DNA from: Lycorma delicatula | Lineage: Eukaryota > Arthropoda > Insecta > Hemiptera > Fulgoridae | DNA length: 64,000 nt | Assembly: GCF_047948215.1 (NCBI RefSeq) | Contig: NC_134464.1 | Span: 4,970,001-5,034,000, forward strand | Reading direction: 5' to 3' | Part shown: positions 37,728-49,908 of the stretch, piece by piece | How the letters are laid out: each line of letters begins with the position of its first letter | Numbering within the stretch: position 1 is the first letter of the stretch | Program-made: the position numbers and the translations under genes | Notes under the pieces: generated by a model | The model's input: only the letters and a program-made list of their open reading frames with translations | Database searches by the model: none | What the model was told of the DNA's origin: nothing

Positions 37728-37929
37728 TCTAGATTGTATAACAATCTTAAAGGTTCTTCTTCCAGGTAGAAAGAAAATATTCATCGTGGTTCTGTTACCT
37801 TTTACAAATAGTTTTAATGTTACTGACCTATCACTTTTACCTACAATATAAATATATATATATAATATATATGTATTTTTTTGTAAAGACAGTTTTATTT
37901 CTTTTTAGTATATAAATTGGTTTAATTGC

Positions 37930-37951
37930 TTATTATTATTATTATTATTAT
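37930..37951. repeat. (ATT)n microsatellite
   Basis: About seven ATT units. Confidence 0.9.
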
Positions 37952-38095
37952 CCAACAACAATCGATTAAACTTCACGAATTTTATTGTTATTAGGGTAAA
38001 AATATATACAAGTGTAAAAGAAAAGTAGATATAATAACAAGACCGACATAACCGATTAAAATCTGTTTAATGCCGTTCGGTAGCGCATACTTTTA

Positions 38096-39338
38096 CAGTA
38101 CGTTCGGAAAGTCGCTGTGCAGTACGATTTACAATTATGCTGTGCATTCTGTTCTTTCGGCGCTAGGTCGGTCGCCCTGTGGGTTTGTAGGGCGTTGCTC
38201 AATAATAAACGAAGATGTCAGTCGTCGAGTTGTGACTTAACGCGTTTAGTATCGTTGTTTTGTTTATCGGAATCGATGGTTGGGAGAAACTGTCGTTTCG
38301 ATAGAGAATCGCATTTTTCTCGTTGAATTCGTCTTTCGTGAAGACGACGTGTATACTGATTTAGTGAAGCACAAGATTCCGAATACTGCTGTTCCTCGCA
38401 GTAATGCGGTTCGAACTCTTATCAGAAAATTTAGGGAGACAGGCTCTACTGAAGACGCTGATCGAAGGGGAAGGCCACATAATCCAAACGAACAGAAGCC
38501 GCTTGATGTTTCGGACGATACGACCGAAAGTACATCAAATTCAACGCATACGTTAGCTCAGCGTTATTGACAACAGTTTAAACGTTTTATCGTTAAAACT
38601 TCCGTAGGTAACCTCGACATTAGTTTTGTTTTTTTACAGAAGAAGCGCGGTTTCATTCGGGACTGTATATTAATTCACAAATACACGACTGGGGTCGACG
38701 ACTAGCCCCTATGAATTTAATGAAACATCTTTACGCGAAGCGAAAATTTGAGTCTGGATCGGTGCGAGTAGAACGCGCATTATGGCCCATTTTTTTTTTG
38801 TAAATACGGTTAATGTTGATCGTTATTGTACTGTTTTAACAAACTTCATTAGTCGGATAACAGAAGTGGAAATCAATGACGGTCGGTTCCATCTAGATGG
38901 AGCCACAGCGCCCACGGCTGTCAAGCGGATGACTATTTTACGAAATGTTTTTGGTGAACGGATCATTTCGAGGGGTTTGTGGCCTACACGATCGCCCGAT
39001 TCGATTTCCCCCGGATTACTTTTTACGGGATGACAGCGAAGCAAGGAGTGTATCGCAACAGACCGCGCACGAATGACGAACTAATAACCGCAATAACGGC
39101 ATACGTACCAGACATTCCAGTACATCAGCGGGTTAGAGCGATTGAAAACAAATCGAAACTTGTGCAGCGTTGTATTGATGTCGAAGGAGGTCATTTTTAA
39201 CACCTTTTATAAACTATTTCGGTTATTGTAATATCTGTTTCTATTGATTAACGAAATAGAAATAGATAGTAATATTTAAGAAAGTTTCGTCATTATACTT
39301 CCACGCTTCCAGTGTTTAGCAACTTTCCGAACGTACTG
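38096..39338 (+). mobile_element. Mariner-like transposon, copy 1, nearly full length, inactive
   Basis: The element is bounded by inverted ends: CAGTACGTTCGGAAAGTCGCT at 38096 on plus and CAGTACGTTCGGAAAGTTGCT read inward from 39338 on minus, one mismatch in 21. TA precedes the left end, but CA follows the right one, so the expected TA duplication has mutated. The 1243-base length fits a one-gene mariner-like element. The transposase gene inside is frame-shifted. A second, deleted relative lies at 47617-48380. Confidence 0.88.
38280..39200 (+). pseudogene. Transposase of the mariner-like copy 1
   Basis: An intact protein would bind the element ends through N-terminal helix-turn-helix motifs and cut DNA with a DDE/D domain. 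Segment 38280-38570 has FREDDVYTDLVKHK, NAVRTLIRKFRETGSTEDAD and RRGRP, a typical N-terminal DNA-binding region. Near 38632 comes FTEEARFHSGLYINSQ, where the family has FTDEARFH: the first catalytic Asp codon reads GAA (38639-38641), Glu. Segment 38782-39033 has FHLDGATAPTAVKRM (second Asp intact, 38896-38898) and GLWPTRSPD. Segment 38979-39200 (another frame) has GVYRNRPRTNDELITAITAY and ends IDVEGGHF, the usual C-terminus. At least two frame changes plus the Asp-to-Glu change make it inactive. Confidence 0.85.
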
Positions 39339-40091
39339 CATTTCAGGAGGTATTAAGAGTCAAATTTATACGAAAGGCAACTCACTAATTAGGTCTGTTA
39401 TGTAGCACCTTGAGAGGAAAGAGTTTCCGAATAATCGGACTGGATTAACAAACCGGATCAAGGACGTGTATGTTCTATAAGTCAAATCGTAACGTTAGCA
39501 GAATTAATATATCCGAGGAAATCGAAAATAGGGAAGAAGGAAATAATAGTAAGGGAAAAGACGGCGAGAAAAGATAATAAATACTCATAGGAACGCAATG
39601 CAGTATAAAAAAAGCATTCCTACAAAAATGTTGAATATCAGCCTTGGACAACTTGCATCGCTTCTTTCCACAACCCTTCGGAAAATCGAGGTACTTTAGC
39701 CTAACGAAAAGAACATGTTTCTCATCGACAATTTTGTGTCGATGATCTTATAATTGTATGTTGCAACAATTATATTTGTAGTGCCAAATATAACTTGTGC
39801 GCCAATAAACGATGTTTACCGGTTCAGAAATATAATAAAAACAGCGAGAACGCTGTTTTTTGTAACGCTGTTTGTATGCTTTTCCTAAAAGGAAAGCGTA
39901 GAATTATCTGGCTTATAAAACTATCCGATTGATACGCTTTAGATAGACTTCTTTTGGAGCCTAATTTTGGATGTGTGCATATATAAATATATATTAAATT
40001 AAAAGCTACCAGTAAAAATATAAATTTTCTAGTTTCCGTTCCACTTTTTTTTTGTTAAAAACATCTTATATTAAGTTTTCTTTTATTCAAA
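39339..40091. other. Spacer, possible unplaced repeat
   Basis: Mixed composition with purine-rich patches (39520-39580) but no frame or motif I recognise. It may contain upstream, unrecognisable parts of the retroposon that follows. Confidence 0.35.
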
Positions 40092-40349
40092 ATGGCAATG
40101 GAAACCGGAAGAAACACTCGAACTAGTCTCTTGATTCGCCAAAACCAGCTACAACAAAAGACTGTTTCCCGGAATGCAAAAATACAACTCTACAACACGG
40201 TAATCGAACCGGGAGCCCTGTATGCTGCCGAAAAATCCATCACCGACTACGGTCCGATTAAAAGACTGCAGATCAAAGAAAGGAAAATCTTAGAAAAATC
40301 CTAGGCCCCGAATTCCAAAACAACAAATTAATCCCCGTCAAAAACGAAA

Positions 40350-40392
<43 letters not shown>

Positions 40393-40760
40393 AAAATTGC
40401 CAGATGCAATGAGAAAAAGAAGAATCGACGCATCCTCAGAATGAGCGCCGATAACCAAACCGATCTTTGATTATTTCCACAACAAAAAACCAAATCGGAT
40501 CGATTCGATCAAAGAGAAAACGATCTAACGGCATTCCAAATCACAGAAAGCATGCTCCTGGTCAAACCCGCCAAAACAATTACCGGACAAAAAACGAAGT
40601 TCCAAGCTGAAAGCAAAACCAAACGTCTGATCAAATTCTCCCAAGAAGAAAGGAAAGTAGGATCGGAAAGAACGAAACAATACTGAGCTAAAAGAAAGGC
40701 GAATAACACAAAAAGGTGATTGATCCAAGGACCACCAAGTCGGGTGAAATGAAAAAGAAG
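40092..40760 (+). pseudogene. Non-LTR retroposon C-terminal fragment, interrupted by (AC)n
   Basis: The first segment (40092-40304) contains SRNAKIQLYNTVIEPGALYA and AEKSI, then LQIKERKILEKS, matching the conserved tail of retroposon reverse transcriptases (KxxLYxTVIxPxxLYGAExW ... LxxxERKILRKI). After an (AC)n expansion at 40354-40388, the same order resumes with KLPDAMRKRRIDASSE (canonical ITDTIRKRRLxFxGHxxRM), then PIFDYFHNKKPNR. The whole lacks the catalytic domain upstream and has stops after 40304. The GHxxRM block is destroyed. Which RTE- or CR1-type clade it belongs to cannot be decided. Confidence 0.72.
40354..40388. repeat. (AC)n microsatellite within retroposon fossil
   Basis: About 17 AC units interrupt the coding remnant between its ILxP-like and RKRR blocks, so the expansion arose after the copy inserted. 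Confidence 0.92.
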
Positions 40761-41434
40761 AAAAAGGATTGAAATGAATATCTAATCGACTACGATTTTA
40801 CGTAATCGTTCTAATATTCGGTATATTCTGATATTTTTTTAAGGAAATTTTACTGGAAATTTAAGAAAAAATGTACACGTATTCCTGAAATTCGACGTAA
40901 AATTCAATAGCAAACGGTATTGTTTCTTTATCTGTTCCTATTTTTACCGGCATGTAGTTTTTTTCTCTTTTTGTTTCTTGAGGACGGTTTGCTTTATCTT
41001 TACATAATACAAATATAAAAATAATGAAAAAAGTGCATTCTTTAAAAATAGTAATGAAATCGACTTAAAATATAAACTAATTAAAAAAAAGCCGTTCCAA
41101 AACCAAAAGTTGCTTGTTATATTGTTACGGCAAACTCTTCCCTTGATACATTTTTATTTCATATACGTCACAAAGTTTATTAATATTAATGACTTAATTG
41201 TGCAATATTTAATTGCGGAAAACATCAAAACGTTAAGTAAAAAAAAATTATTGCGATTTGATTAAATGACGTTTTTAATTTAAAAATTATGCAGTATTAA
41301 AAGTATAATTGAGAAAAAATTGAGTCCCAATTGATCCCTTTTACCAAACGGTGTTTTATTAAAAAATGCTACACTTGAATCGCTAATTTAATTTACTTAG
41401 CTGTAAATCAATTACCTATAAATTTAAAGTCATG
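40761..41434. other. AT-rich DNA, nothing recognised
   Basis: No supported feature. Confidence 0.45.
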
Positions 41435-42250
41435 TTATTCCACAAAAAACTAAAAACCGGTTGGAAATTTTCCGGATCGTAATGTTCGTATGTACGCGTG
41501 TGTCCGGTGTCGGCCTTTAATCACCTTACATATCCAGAACCTCATGACCGATTTTGACCGAACTCGGTCAGGTTACTTCTATAACGGAACAGTGATGCCA
41601 TTTAATTTTAAACTTAAAAGATCCACGGTAAGGGGGGGGGGGGTGGCTGTAGAACAGGTTACCTTCAGCATCTCGAAATTTCGCCTAAATAGGGTCATAT
41701 TTTTCGTAGGCGCATTTGTTAACGATGACAAAATAAAAATATTTGAAAAAACTTTGCATAATCGCACCATCACCCGAAAAAATGTTCAAAACTTCTTCTT
41801 TGTTGTGACGTCACAGGTGAACGGTAGAATTAAATAAATGAATAATATTTAAAAACGTAACTCGGTCAGGCCGTGTCTCTAACTAGATCGCCCGGTTGAT
41901 TCGGTAACTGATGCGTTAAGCCTCGTTGCTACAACAGTCTGCCGATTTATTCTGTGTAAGTTGTGAAATTACATTAGTTTAGTTAGTGTCGACCGTCGCC
42001 TCTAGCACCGTCCCACCCGCACGAATTAAATACGGTATGCGTGCGCGTTTACCGTATTACAGAAGATTAGAATCGTAAATAAATAAACGAAAAAATATTA
42101 TATTTAAATAAAATAATATATATATTAAATTAAGTTCTGGCTTACATACATATGTGTAAGCCGTACATCAGAAACATCGCACAGTTTAGGAATTTCCCGG
42201 AACGCGTCTTTAGCCGCCCGTCGGAATTGTCCTACAACTGTGTTGTCGGT
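41435..42250 (-). mobile_element. Fold-back element family FB1, copy C
   Basis: Inverted relative to the other copies. On plus it reads GGAAATTTTCCGGATCGTAA at the left (matching the 3' part of copy B), CTCGAAATTTCGCCTAAATA, the CRE-like palindrome TGACGTCA (41806-41813) within GTTGTGACGTCACAGGTG, then GTGTAAGCCGTACATCAGAA near its 5' end. The last part (42175-42245) folds back: ACAGTTTAGGAATTTCC against GGAATTGTCCTACAACTGT. The 3' terminal hairpin is lost on the left. The 115-codon frame at 41490-41837 is contained in the repeat and is not a gene. Confidence 0.78.
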
Positions 42251-44151
42251 TTTTTCTTTGTAAGTCTTTCATCATCTGATATTTTTACGATTCTTGTTAT
42301 TCTTGTCGTTTTCCATTATACTACTAATAGAATAGTTCTTGAAACCTTGTACGTTCTACGTTCTACCCTCAGAATTTTTATATAGTATCGGTATGTAATT
42401 TTTAAGGTATTTCTATAAGGATTCGTTTTAATCGTGTGTATGTTTGCGATATAATTTTTTTAAGGTTCCTACATGTAACCGATTGTAAATTAAAAAAAGT
42501 AAATCTTTATTCGTATATTTTTCGCCCGACACTAATGTTATTTTACTTTAACGGTTTATAAGGTCGTTCAGCTGATATTTGTGTATGTAAGATCGTGGTA
42601 TAATTTTGCTTACAGACAACGGTACGGCTAAATTATCTTACAGAAATTATTAAATGAAGTACCGTTTAACAATAAGGGTGTATTACGTCAGGTGTAACGA
42701 AACAAAAATACGATTAGAACAGAAGGCGAACGACTACCGATCTTAGTTTCAGATGCCTTGTACTCGATAGAATGTTTTAGTTGTATTATCAAGCTCCAAA
42801 AAATCAAATTTAGGGTTATTCGATGCGGGGGGATTAACCCGGTTGTAGAGGTTTCTTAAATAATACTATTAAATAGATTATAATTTTCTTCCTTGTAATG
42901 AAAATGTGTTTAAAAATACATTCAAATATTTTTCAACCGATTTTTTCTACGTTGTTATAGATTTTAATCTCTTCTTTATTTTTATTTATTTATTATTTTT
43001 TTTGTGATTTTACTCTAAGGTTTTCTAACAGTTTTTCTTAATCGTTTAAGGTAAATACTGAAAAAGTTCATATTATCCTTGATTAGTTTTCCTAGACTTG
43101 CTGTTCTGATCTTACATAAGCTATGGCATTCTGAATAAAATATTTATTTATTTAAAAAATTTTTTACGTATATAAATTTTTATTTTAAGTTATTGTATTT
43201 TCTTTAAAAATCAAAAGTACATTAAAATTACGCTTTTTAAAATGTATATTCATTCCATCGTCGGACATTCAGGTATTTAAACGATTTAAAATATTTAAAT
43301 TGTAGTATATTATAATTTAAAATGTTTTAATGCGCGATAAATATTTGTTTATTAATTTTAGAACGTTTACTGTTTATATGGGAGACCTTCATAACGCAAT
43401 TATTCTAATACGTCTGTCTGGTAACGGAACATTACGTCTCAAAACGCGTCACTAATTTACATTTCATCAGAAGTTATAAAATACAGGTATCAGTAATTTT
43501 TATTTTCAAACGCGACTCGGATAACACGTCTATTTACATTATATCCCGTTTTCCTCTCGTGCCGATAAACGTATAAATCTTTGCTATAATACTTTTCTTT
43601 CTTTAACGCGGTTGAGATAATTAATTCTGTGTAATTCGGTTTGTTGGAGTTCAATATATCCTGTTTATAAATTCACCGATACGTATCCGGTTTGTATATT
43701 TCATAAACATTGTGATGACGTATAATCCAGACATTCGTCGAGGTAGATTTTTTTAATAATATCTCTATTATCCGGTCGTTCTCTAATACGAAATTATGTT
43801 TATACGTATCGACCGATAAAAATTACAAATTTTTCAAATACCATAAATTCATATAGAATTTAGATTAAAGAATTTTAGATAAAGAATTAGATTAAAGAGG
43901 AATTAGAACACTTGCGTGGCTTTTAATTAAAAAAACATTATATTAAGAAATATTTAAACGAATTTTTCTCGTGAGATGTTTTTAAAATCGATCTATCCTC
44001 ATGTAAATTTTTAAATATTTTTTGTTATTGAATTTTTTACTGATTATAGCTCATCTCACATTATAGTTGCGTTATTGTTGTCAGGAAATTATTATGAATC
44101 ATGAACTACAATAATTACTATTTCCTAAGCTTTATGACTAAACTATTTCTT
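42251..44151. other. AT-rich DNA, nothing recognised
   Basis: No supported gene or element. Confidence 0.45.

Positions 44152-44198
<47 letters not shown>
44152..44198. repeat. (TA)n-(GT)n compound microsatellite
   Basis: About 12 TA units pass directly into about 11 GT units. Confidence 0.93.
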
Positions 44199-44540
44199 TG
44201 TGTACAGACACCACCCGTACAGTCAATGGAATAATGTTATGTATACAACACAGTACTACGACGAAGATATTAAGAGAAGCGGGAAGAGAGTTACGGGGAG
44301 AGAGGGTACAGGTCGGTGAGAAATTCAAGGAGCGATCGATTTCTGGAGTCCGAACCTCGGGCGAGGAGAGATCTCTGCGATAACTACTGCGTGTGCGTGT
44401 GTATGTGCGTTGAGTAGTACTAGGCAGCCTTGCTATGTGTCAGTAGATGAAGGAAAGGGACGTAGGAAAGTGAAGGCTAGGCGGGGGGAGGTGTGTTGTA
44501 GGGTGCACATCTGGCCTACAGCTGCCGCTTTTAGCATGAC
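44199..44540. other. Purine- and CG-rich block, function unknown
   Basis: Plus strand is G/A-rich with short plus frames (44101-44319, 44177-44383) running through; no motif. Flanked by microsatellites on both sides. Confidence 0.3.
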
Positions 44541-44605
44541 AATACCAACGAATACAAGCAGTATTTTAACGTAACCGTACTAGCTGTTAGTCCTAGTATC
44601 CACCA

Positions 44606-44608
<3 letters not shown>

Positions 44609-44645
<37 letters not shown>
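44609..44645. repeat. (TA)n microsatellite
   Basis: About 18 TA units followed by AATAATAATAG. Confidence 0.93.
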
Positions 44646-44648
<3 letters not shown>

Positions 44649-45950
44649 ATAATAGCAGTAATCTAGATCAAAATCTGTTTCTAGTAAATGAAATTACCAA
44701 TATTTTATTACAAACTGTAGCATTTGCGATATTATCAACAGTTGAAAGAAAAATATTATTTTTGTCATTGGAAAATCTGTCAATCAGTAAGAGGTGATGC
44801 ATTATATTTTGGAGTATTGTTATTTGTTTAACGTCTGGAAAGAGGTGAAATAAAATTTGTAAACTGGAGGTATTAGTTAGATAGGAATACGAAAGGATGA
44901 TATTGTTTTATTAATAACATTTGAATTTTAATACTCATTGTAAACGGATAATACCTGAACGGTTTATAATACGCAAGCAATCACCAGAGGCGTTTATTTC
45001 TTTTTGTAAACTAATTAATAAAAAATACATTTTTTTTCAGGTCTTACTTCTTAAAAGAAGTTGCAACATAAGGAGAGTAATTTCTACGCGGTTTGAAAGT
45101 ATTATTGCATTTCGTCATTGCAGTTTAAATTATTATTTAGAGCCTTAAACTCCTGAAACAGGATATTTATCGTTTAACATATTCTTAAAATTCTTTATTT
45201 TCTTCCACATGTCGAATTTAAGAGCATCATTAAAAGCAAAATGTACGAATAGAATTATAATTATAACATGTTGCTTTTTGTTAACAGCGCCTGTGAAAAC
45301 GGATTTATGTTTTAATCGTATAAAATTATTCGTATGTTTGTGTACATACACATGGAAATAGACTTGTGCTGTAATATGAGGCCGGTAAGTTGTCGTAGTT
45401 CATGCAGCTGTTAGTTTTACAGGGATGCTGAAAAACAAAATTTAAAATAGACTTTATTATCGGTATTCAAAAGCATTTAATTTTGTAATTTGCCACCTGA
45501 AATTACAGAAAAACTGAAGTTACGATGTTTAAAAACGAGAACATAGTGAAAAACAAACGCACACTCTACTAAAATACAAAGCAAATTACGGTATAATTTG
45601 ATGTAATTTTTTTTTATATCTCAATTTTTTTAATCGATTTCAAAAAAGGAGAATTTCAAACAGACCCGAAGAATGTAGTTATTTTTTCTTAATATTTTTT
45701 CCATATTTCCAAGAAATCTTTAACAAAAAAAATGGACCCTTTTCTTGTTTGTTTTGTAGTTATTTCCAAGTAAATTAAGTGGAACATATTTTAAACGAAT
45801 AATAGTATACTTTCTATATAAAGGATTCGAAATTTTGTTATTTCATTTCTCGTATTCAATGATTAATAATTGATTATTATTATAGCGTAAAGAATATTCA
45901 TTTGGAAAACTTATAGTAAAATACGAATATAAATACTTTTTAAAACTTTA

Positions 45951-45959
<9 letters not shown>
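44646..45959. other. AT-rich DNA, nothing recognised
   Basis: Frames at 44921-45148 (plus) and 45145-45351 (minus) have no recognisable motif. Confidence 0.45.
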
Positions 45960-46000
<41 letters not shown>

Positions 46001-46030
46001 ACAACAGATTGCTTTTAACTGCACATTTAC

Positions 46031-46065
<35 letters not shown>
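45960..46065. repeat. Paired (AT)n tracts
   Basis: Two long AT runs, 45960-45998 and about 46031-46065, are separated by 32 bases of unique sequence. Confidence 0.93.
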
Positions 46066-46099
46066 ATTTTACGTTGCAATCTGATCAGCGGGTGAACAA

Positions 46100-46340
46100 T
46101 AAGCAACACCTCTCCGGCCCAATGAGATGAGGATGATTTGTATGACATGTAAATGATATCGATCCTGAATTGTGTGGTTAATTGAACCCCAACCACCAAA
46201 ATACACGTATTCACTGTCTAGTATTCAAATTCTTATAAAAGCAACTAACTTTAATTATGATTTGAACGACAGAACCTTCAACTTCGAAAATCAGATGTTG
46301 ATTTGCAACGACTAGTTTACCGCTAGACCCGTGTGTGTTT
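46100..46340 (-). repeat. tRNA-derived SINE, family B, copy 1
   Basis: On the minus strand: GTCTAGCGGTAAACTAGTCG (A-box-like), GATTTTCGAAGTTGAAGGTT, a B-box-like T-arm, then the body block GAATTTGAATACTAGACAG, ATTTTGGTGGTTGGGGTTCA and ATTAACCACACAATTCAGGA, then TCATCCTCATCTCATTGGGC. The same order occurs on plus at 53481-53755. The 73-codon minus frame here is repeat-derived. A GTGTGTGT tract borders it at 46330-46351. Confidence 0.8.
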
Positions 46341-47616
46341 GTGTGTGTGTGTAAAACATTTATAATATATTTGAATACAACGTTATATAACATTTTTTTA
46401 CGTCTAACATATTCGATAATGTACGTAAACAAGTATCTCTCTCATAAGTGATACATTTTTTCCCTTCACGCTTAAAAATTACTAAATAATAATGCTGGCA
46501 AATAAATAATGGAGTTCAGTAACATTTTACATGATTAATATAAATGAATATACGAAAGTTTATTTACGTTGTTTGTCGTTAATATTGTGTAAACGATATC
46601 CTTTCGCAAAATATTTTCAAATATCCTTTGTTTGAACTTAAAAAGAATAACCGATGTAATATAAATAAAAAAAATTAAGATAAGTAATTTAATTTTCCCT
46701 CCCTTCTGTTTTCAATATAGAGCGCCCTACCATTTTGCAGCGGTTTTACTCGCTTTTTGTGTTGTACCCTTTACATACTTTAGTTACTGTTTGGTATCGA
46801 TAATAAAGTAAATATTTTAAACGTTTATTATAATTCTTAAAATATTTCAATCTACTTTATTTATAATAATTTGTATTACATTATGGTAGCGCTTTCGTAA
46901 TCTTCCATTTTATTATCGGCGAAATAGTTAACAAAAAATAAAAATACGTGTAAGACAAAGTAATCACGAAAGTTACATAAATTTAAGATATTAAATTCTA
47001 AAGTTATTAAAATTTCAAGTAAATGGATTTTGCCGACAAAGATTATGAAAATGCTGCGACAATATTAGCGATTTAATTAGCTCTATTTTAGTAGATAATA
47101 CGTATATTTAGAAGAGATATAATGAGTTCTGTAAAAATATTTATTTTGTCCCGCAAAGAGATATAAAAAACAAATCGAGGCTAATTTTTTTGAAAATGTT
47201 TGTAAGTATTTTCATGTCCGTATAAAACAGATTAATCGGTGTTCAACAATACCCTTTTCCATCAACAATTTTTGATTCTTTTTCACGTGCAACCTCTGAA
47301 AAATCAAGCAAATTGATTATTGGATAAATATAGAAATACTATAACCTATCCTAACGGCTATTAAAAATAAATATTTTTTATCTTCAACCGCTGAAATGTT
47401 AATGGATTTTTTGAACACCGTTTAATGTTTATTTATATTTAAACAATGGTGTTTGAATTAACGAACCGAATCGTTTGTTTTTTATAACAACGTAAAAAAA
47501 TTTACGTTAAATTTTACGCGAATAGTTTTTCGGTGGTATCTCAGTTTTAAATTTTAAGACATCTCTAGAAAAAAAAGTTAAAACAGCTGTTGTTTCTTTA
47601 TTAATTTCCTACGTAC
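46341..47616. other. AT-rich DNA, nothing recognised
   Basis: No supported feature beyond the short GT tract at its left edge. Confidence 0.45.
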
Positions 47617-48380
47617 AGTCCGTTCGGAAAGTCACTTTGCAGTACGGTTTAGAATTATGCGGTGCATTCTGTTTTTTTGGCGTTAGGTCGGCTGCCCGGT
47701 GGGTTCGTTATAAGAACAAGATATCGGACGTTCTACCGTACATACACAGCCGTAAGAAAAGAACTGAAACTTTTCTCCCGCAAAACAGATAGTAACAGAA
47801 GACTAAATTTTTTCAACGGTTTAAACGTTTTATCGACCAAAATTCCGTAGGTATTCCGTTTTTTTACAGGTGAAGCGTGGTTTCATCCGGGAGGGTATAT
47901 TAATTCACAAAATACACGACTGTGGTCGAGAACTGATCTCTGTGAATTACAAAAAGCGAACGTTGGAGTCCGGGCGAGTGCGAGTAGAACGCGAATCATG
48001 TGTCCAATCTCTTTTGAAAATGCGGCTAATAGTGATGGTTATCGTGCCGTTTTAACAAACTTCAATAATCGGTGACCGGTGGAAATCGTTTGCGGTCGGT
48101 TCCAATAAGGTGGCGTCAAAGCATGTTCGGCTAACATACGGTCGATGACTTTTTATGAAATGTCATTAGTGTACGAATCATTTCGAGGGGTTTATGGCTT
48201 GCACGATCGACCGATTGGACTCCCTCAGATTACTTTCAAAGGGGGACAGCGAAACAAGCAATGAGACCATCAAAATGACAAACAAAATCACCTCGACAAC
48301 AATCAAATCGTATTGTACGGTAGTATTTCAATGTTCAATGAAAGCAGATTATTTTAATTTGTTTATAAAGCTTGCATATT
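47617..48380 (+). mobile_element. Mariner-like transposon, copy 2, internally deleted, inactive
   Basis: It begins CAGTCCGTTCGGAAAGTCAC after a TA (47615-47616). The first 100 bases align with copy 1 (38096-38190). About 375 bases of copy 1 encoding the N-terminal DNA-binding region (about 38195-38570) are replaced here by about 90 unrelated bases. From about 47815 the alignment resumes, including GAAGCGTGGTTTCATCCGGG and GGGTTTATGGCTTGCACGATC, and weakens towards 48370. No right inverted end was found. The first catalytic Asp codon reads GGT (Gly, 47869-47871) and the second also appears as GGT. It is inactive and more decayed than copy 1. Confidence 0.8.
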
Positions 48381-49150
<770 letters not shown>

Positions 49151-49244
49151 TTATCATTGTATTATAAAATATATATTTCATTTTATATACATGTTATTGA
49201 AGGTACGATAAACAATAATTAAAAAAAGCTGACAACACAGTCGT

Positions 49245-49908
49245 AAGACTTTCCCTACACGCGGCTTTTTTTTCTGATGCACGGCTTACACACACGACTT
49301 AATTAAAAATATTTATAATTTTATTTAAATAGAGTATTTTTTGTTTATTTAATTGAACGATTCTAACTAACCGAATTTCATTCGCGCGGGTGTGGCGGTA
49401 CTTGCGGCCGCTTTAAATACTGTTTTACTCTTTAAATACTATTCCTTTATTTAATTCTACCGCTCACCTGTGACGTTACAACACAGGAGACGACTACAGC
49501 AGCTGTACGTCAGTGATATACTAGCGCTCGTTGTAATGAGATGAAGTACTAATGACACACATACCCGCTTAGCCGCTAGTTTATTTAGAGCATTTTTTCG
49601 GGCGGGGATGCTATTTTACAAAAAAATTTATTTTGGAAATAATATTTTTTTAATCGTTAACAAATGCGCCTAAAAAAATAAGACCTTAATTAGGCGAAAT
49701 CTCGAGATGCTAAGGGTGACCTAGCTAAGGTAATTTAGGGTGCGACACCTAACGCCAAACGCACGAACATACGGAAAATTTCCATCCGGTTTTTTGGATT
49801 CCTTAGGTACCAAATCGTAAAGATCCGGTGAAAACCGCATGCGCCCAAATCGGACCGATTACCGTACTTTCCCTTCTATTATAGTGCTGTCTAGACGGGA
49901 TAGTAAAA
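49245..49908 (+). mobile_element. Fold-back element family FB1, copy D
   Basis: It shares with copy B the blocks TGATGCACGGCTTACACAC, CTTTAAATACTATTC, CGCTCACCTGTGACGTTACA (the CRE-like core has one change), GTTAACAAATGCGCC, CTTAATTAGGCGAAATCTCG, GGAAAATTTCCATCCGG and CAAATCGGACCGATTAC. The 3' hairpin end TACTTTCCCTTCT...AGACGGGATAGTAAAA (49865-49908) is kept with one mutation. The 5' hairpin is deleted. It contains the CG-rich block GCGCGGGTGTGGCGG also seen in copy A. Confidence 0.8.

Larger units (their letters stand above)
35391..38095. other. AT-rich DNA with several microsatellites
   Basis: No gene. It holds (CG)n(CA)n at 36063-36108, a GCGCGC/ACAC tract at about 36848-36876, (TA)n at 37694-37724 and at about 37852-37872, and (ATT)n at 37930-37951. 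Confidence 0.5.

Noticed and set aside
41490..41837. 115-codon plus frame
   Set aside because: It is contained in the non-coding FB1 copy C and antisense to the element's direction; other copies do not keep the frame.
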